In this document: in pieces, positions 63,449-64,000 of the stretch
Layout: every line of letters begins with the position of its first letter
Position numbering within the stretch: position 1 is the first letter of the stretch
Assembly (NCBI RefSeq): GCF_000328765.2
Contig: NC_019954.2
Location: forward strand, 2,363,769-2,427,768
From: Tepidanaerobacter acetatoxydans Re1
GTDB lineage: Bacteria; Bacillota; Thermosediminibacteria; Thermosediminibacterales; Tepidanaerobacteraceae
Direction: 5' to 3'
DNA length: 64,000 bases
Made by a program: the position numbers and the translations under genes
Notes under the pieces: model-generated
What the model saw: only the letters and a program-made list of their open reading frames with translations
Databases searched by the model: none
Told to the model about the DNA's origin: nothing

Positions 63449-64000
63449 TTATTTTTTCATGCTAAAGTTGCCTTCTATCAAATCTTCTACATCTTGCTTG
63501 GCTTCTTTTATCAATTGTTTCGATAAAAACATATTATCTATTGCTTTTATTACTATTATGTTTATTTCTCGCTTTAACTTATTATCTATAACAGGTATAA
63601 AAATGTCGCCTATGTGCTCTAACGATAAGTGCCTATTTGTTGCACCAGTTATCCCCTTTAAAATACTTATTTGTCCAATAATCGATTTTAAATATAGCAG
63701 TACATATGCTGCATCATTTTTATCTTTCAATCTTACAAAGGCTGTATCAGACGATAAAGTTGCTTTACTACACTTGTTATTATAAAACAATGATACTTTT
63801 CCTATTGTTGCTCCTGTAATTGCAAAAATTAAATCATATTGTTCTAACTGGCTTGATTTTTTTTCTGAATATGTTTTTTTATCTACCATTTCCACACTAT
63901 CAAAATTAATAAGCAAATCATCTAAATCTGAAATTCTAATATAAGGAATTGATTTTTTATCTAAACTTGTATAACTAAATCCCTTGCCGACACTTGCAAC
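63449..64000 (-). CDS. Type I-like specificity subunit HsdS, C-terminal part
   Basis: The gene is cut by the window edge; the same frame runs without a stop from 63449 to 64000. It shows the second target-recognition domain (SIPYIRISDLD, YDLIFAITGATIGKVSLFY, GATNRHLSLEHIGDIFIP) and the long helix (VIKAIDNMFLSKQLIKEAKQ) typical of HsdS. This subunit chooses the DNA sequence for a methyltransferase, so an HsdM-type gene should lie beyond the right edge. No HsdR motor is seen in the window. Confidence 0.88.
   Translation of the reverse strand, partial: VASVGKGFSYTSLDKKSIPYIRISDLDDLLINFDSVEMVDKKTYSEKKSSQLEQYDLIFAITGATIGKVSLFYNNKCSKATLSSDTAFVRLKDKNDAAYVLLYLKSIIGQISILKGITGATNRHLSLEHIGDIFIPVIDNKLKREINIIVIKAIDNMFLSKQLIKEAKQDVEDLIEGNFSMKK

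Noticed and set aside
50354-64000. Classical BREX or DISARM system
   Set aside because: No PglZ, BrxL, DrmA/DrmB or phospholipase gene is visible; kinase, HerA and HsdS fit a MADS-like system better, although the unseen right flank could change this.
63449-64000. Ordinary type I restriction-modification locus
   Set aside because: HsdS is present, but no HsdR follows and the next ten genes are a different set. HsdR could still lie outside the window.
1-64000. CRISPR arrays, tRNA and rRNA genes
   Set aside because: No regularly spaced repeats, cloverleaf-like sequences or rRNA segments were noticed on reading both strands.

Overview
The window reads as low-GC Gram-positive, most likely an anaerobic member of the Clostridia. 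Shine-Dalgarno sequences are strong (GGAGG-type), base composition is AT-rich, fermentative citrate lyase genes are present, and arsenic genes are of clostridial type. No rRNA, tRNA, CRISPR array or intact insertion sequence was recognised, so the species cannot be named.

1-28.0 kb: a large tricarboxylate/hydroxyacid catabolic locus. After a BglG/MtlR-type PTS regulator (212-2140, +), almost everything to 24.7 kb lies on the minus strand. In transcription order it holds an MmgE/PrpD-family dehydratase, two PrpF-family isomerases, an isocitrate/isopropylmalate dehydrogenase-like enzyme, a YbhJ-like hydratase, an aconitase, citrate lyase CitD-CitE-CitF, a LarA-family protein, a TAXI-type TRAP transporter, a DUF6282-like protein, a frameshifted MatC-type carrier, CitG, a frameshifted CitX, and a soluble chemoreceptor with a PrpR-type sensory domain. 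A divergent LysR regulator, an AbrB-family membrane protein and CitC lie at 24.9-28.0 kb (+). Inferred chemistry: an imported unsaturated or hydroxy tricarboxylate (aconitate isomers or methyl analogues) is isomerised and hydrated to citrate, then cleaved by citrate lyase to acetate and oxaloacetate, with an oxidative branch through the dehydrogenase.

28-39.3 kb: metal and hydroxyacid genes with much decay. There is an arsenic group (ArsR, ArsC, ArsP-type permease, thioredoxin-like protein, an Acr3 stump, a DUF2703 protein, and a second arsR killed by a nonsense codon). There is also a LeuCD-type dehydratase plus GntP permease, apparently driven by a sigma-54 promoter next to a broken PrpR-type activator gene.

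39.7-64 kb: a defence island, nearly all on the minus strand. It contains a zinc-finger/PD-(D/E)XK nuclease candidate, a MazF stump, an XRE-ImmA/IrrE-PIN module, and a two-gene system matching Hachiman (HamA nuclease, HamB helicase). From 51 kb to the window edge runs a tightly overlapping operon: HsdS (partial), YjcQ-like protein, two unknowns, a 1353-residue ATPase, an unknown, a NurA-like protein, a HerA ATPase, a small protein, and a Ser/Thr kinase with TPRs, then a coiled-coil/winged-helix protein. A SEFIR-domain protein follows. The multi-gene operon resembles methylation-associated defence systems (MADS-like). Its methyltransferase would lie beyond the right edge.

Several genes (citX, matC, the prpR-like gene, an unknown gene at 43.5 kb, and a gene inside the defence operon) are interrupted by small frameshifts. 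At least three of these sit in A/T homopolymers. They are either sequencing/assembly errors or real decay or phase variation, and this matters for judging which systems are active.
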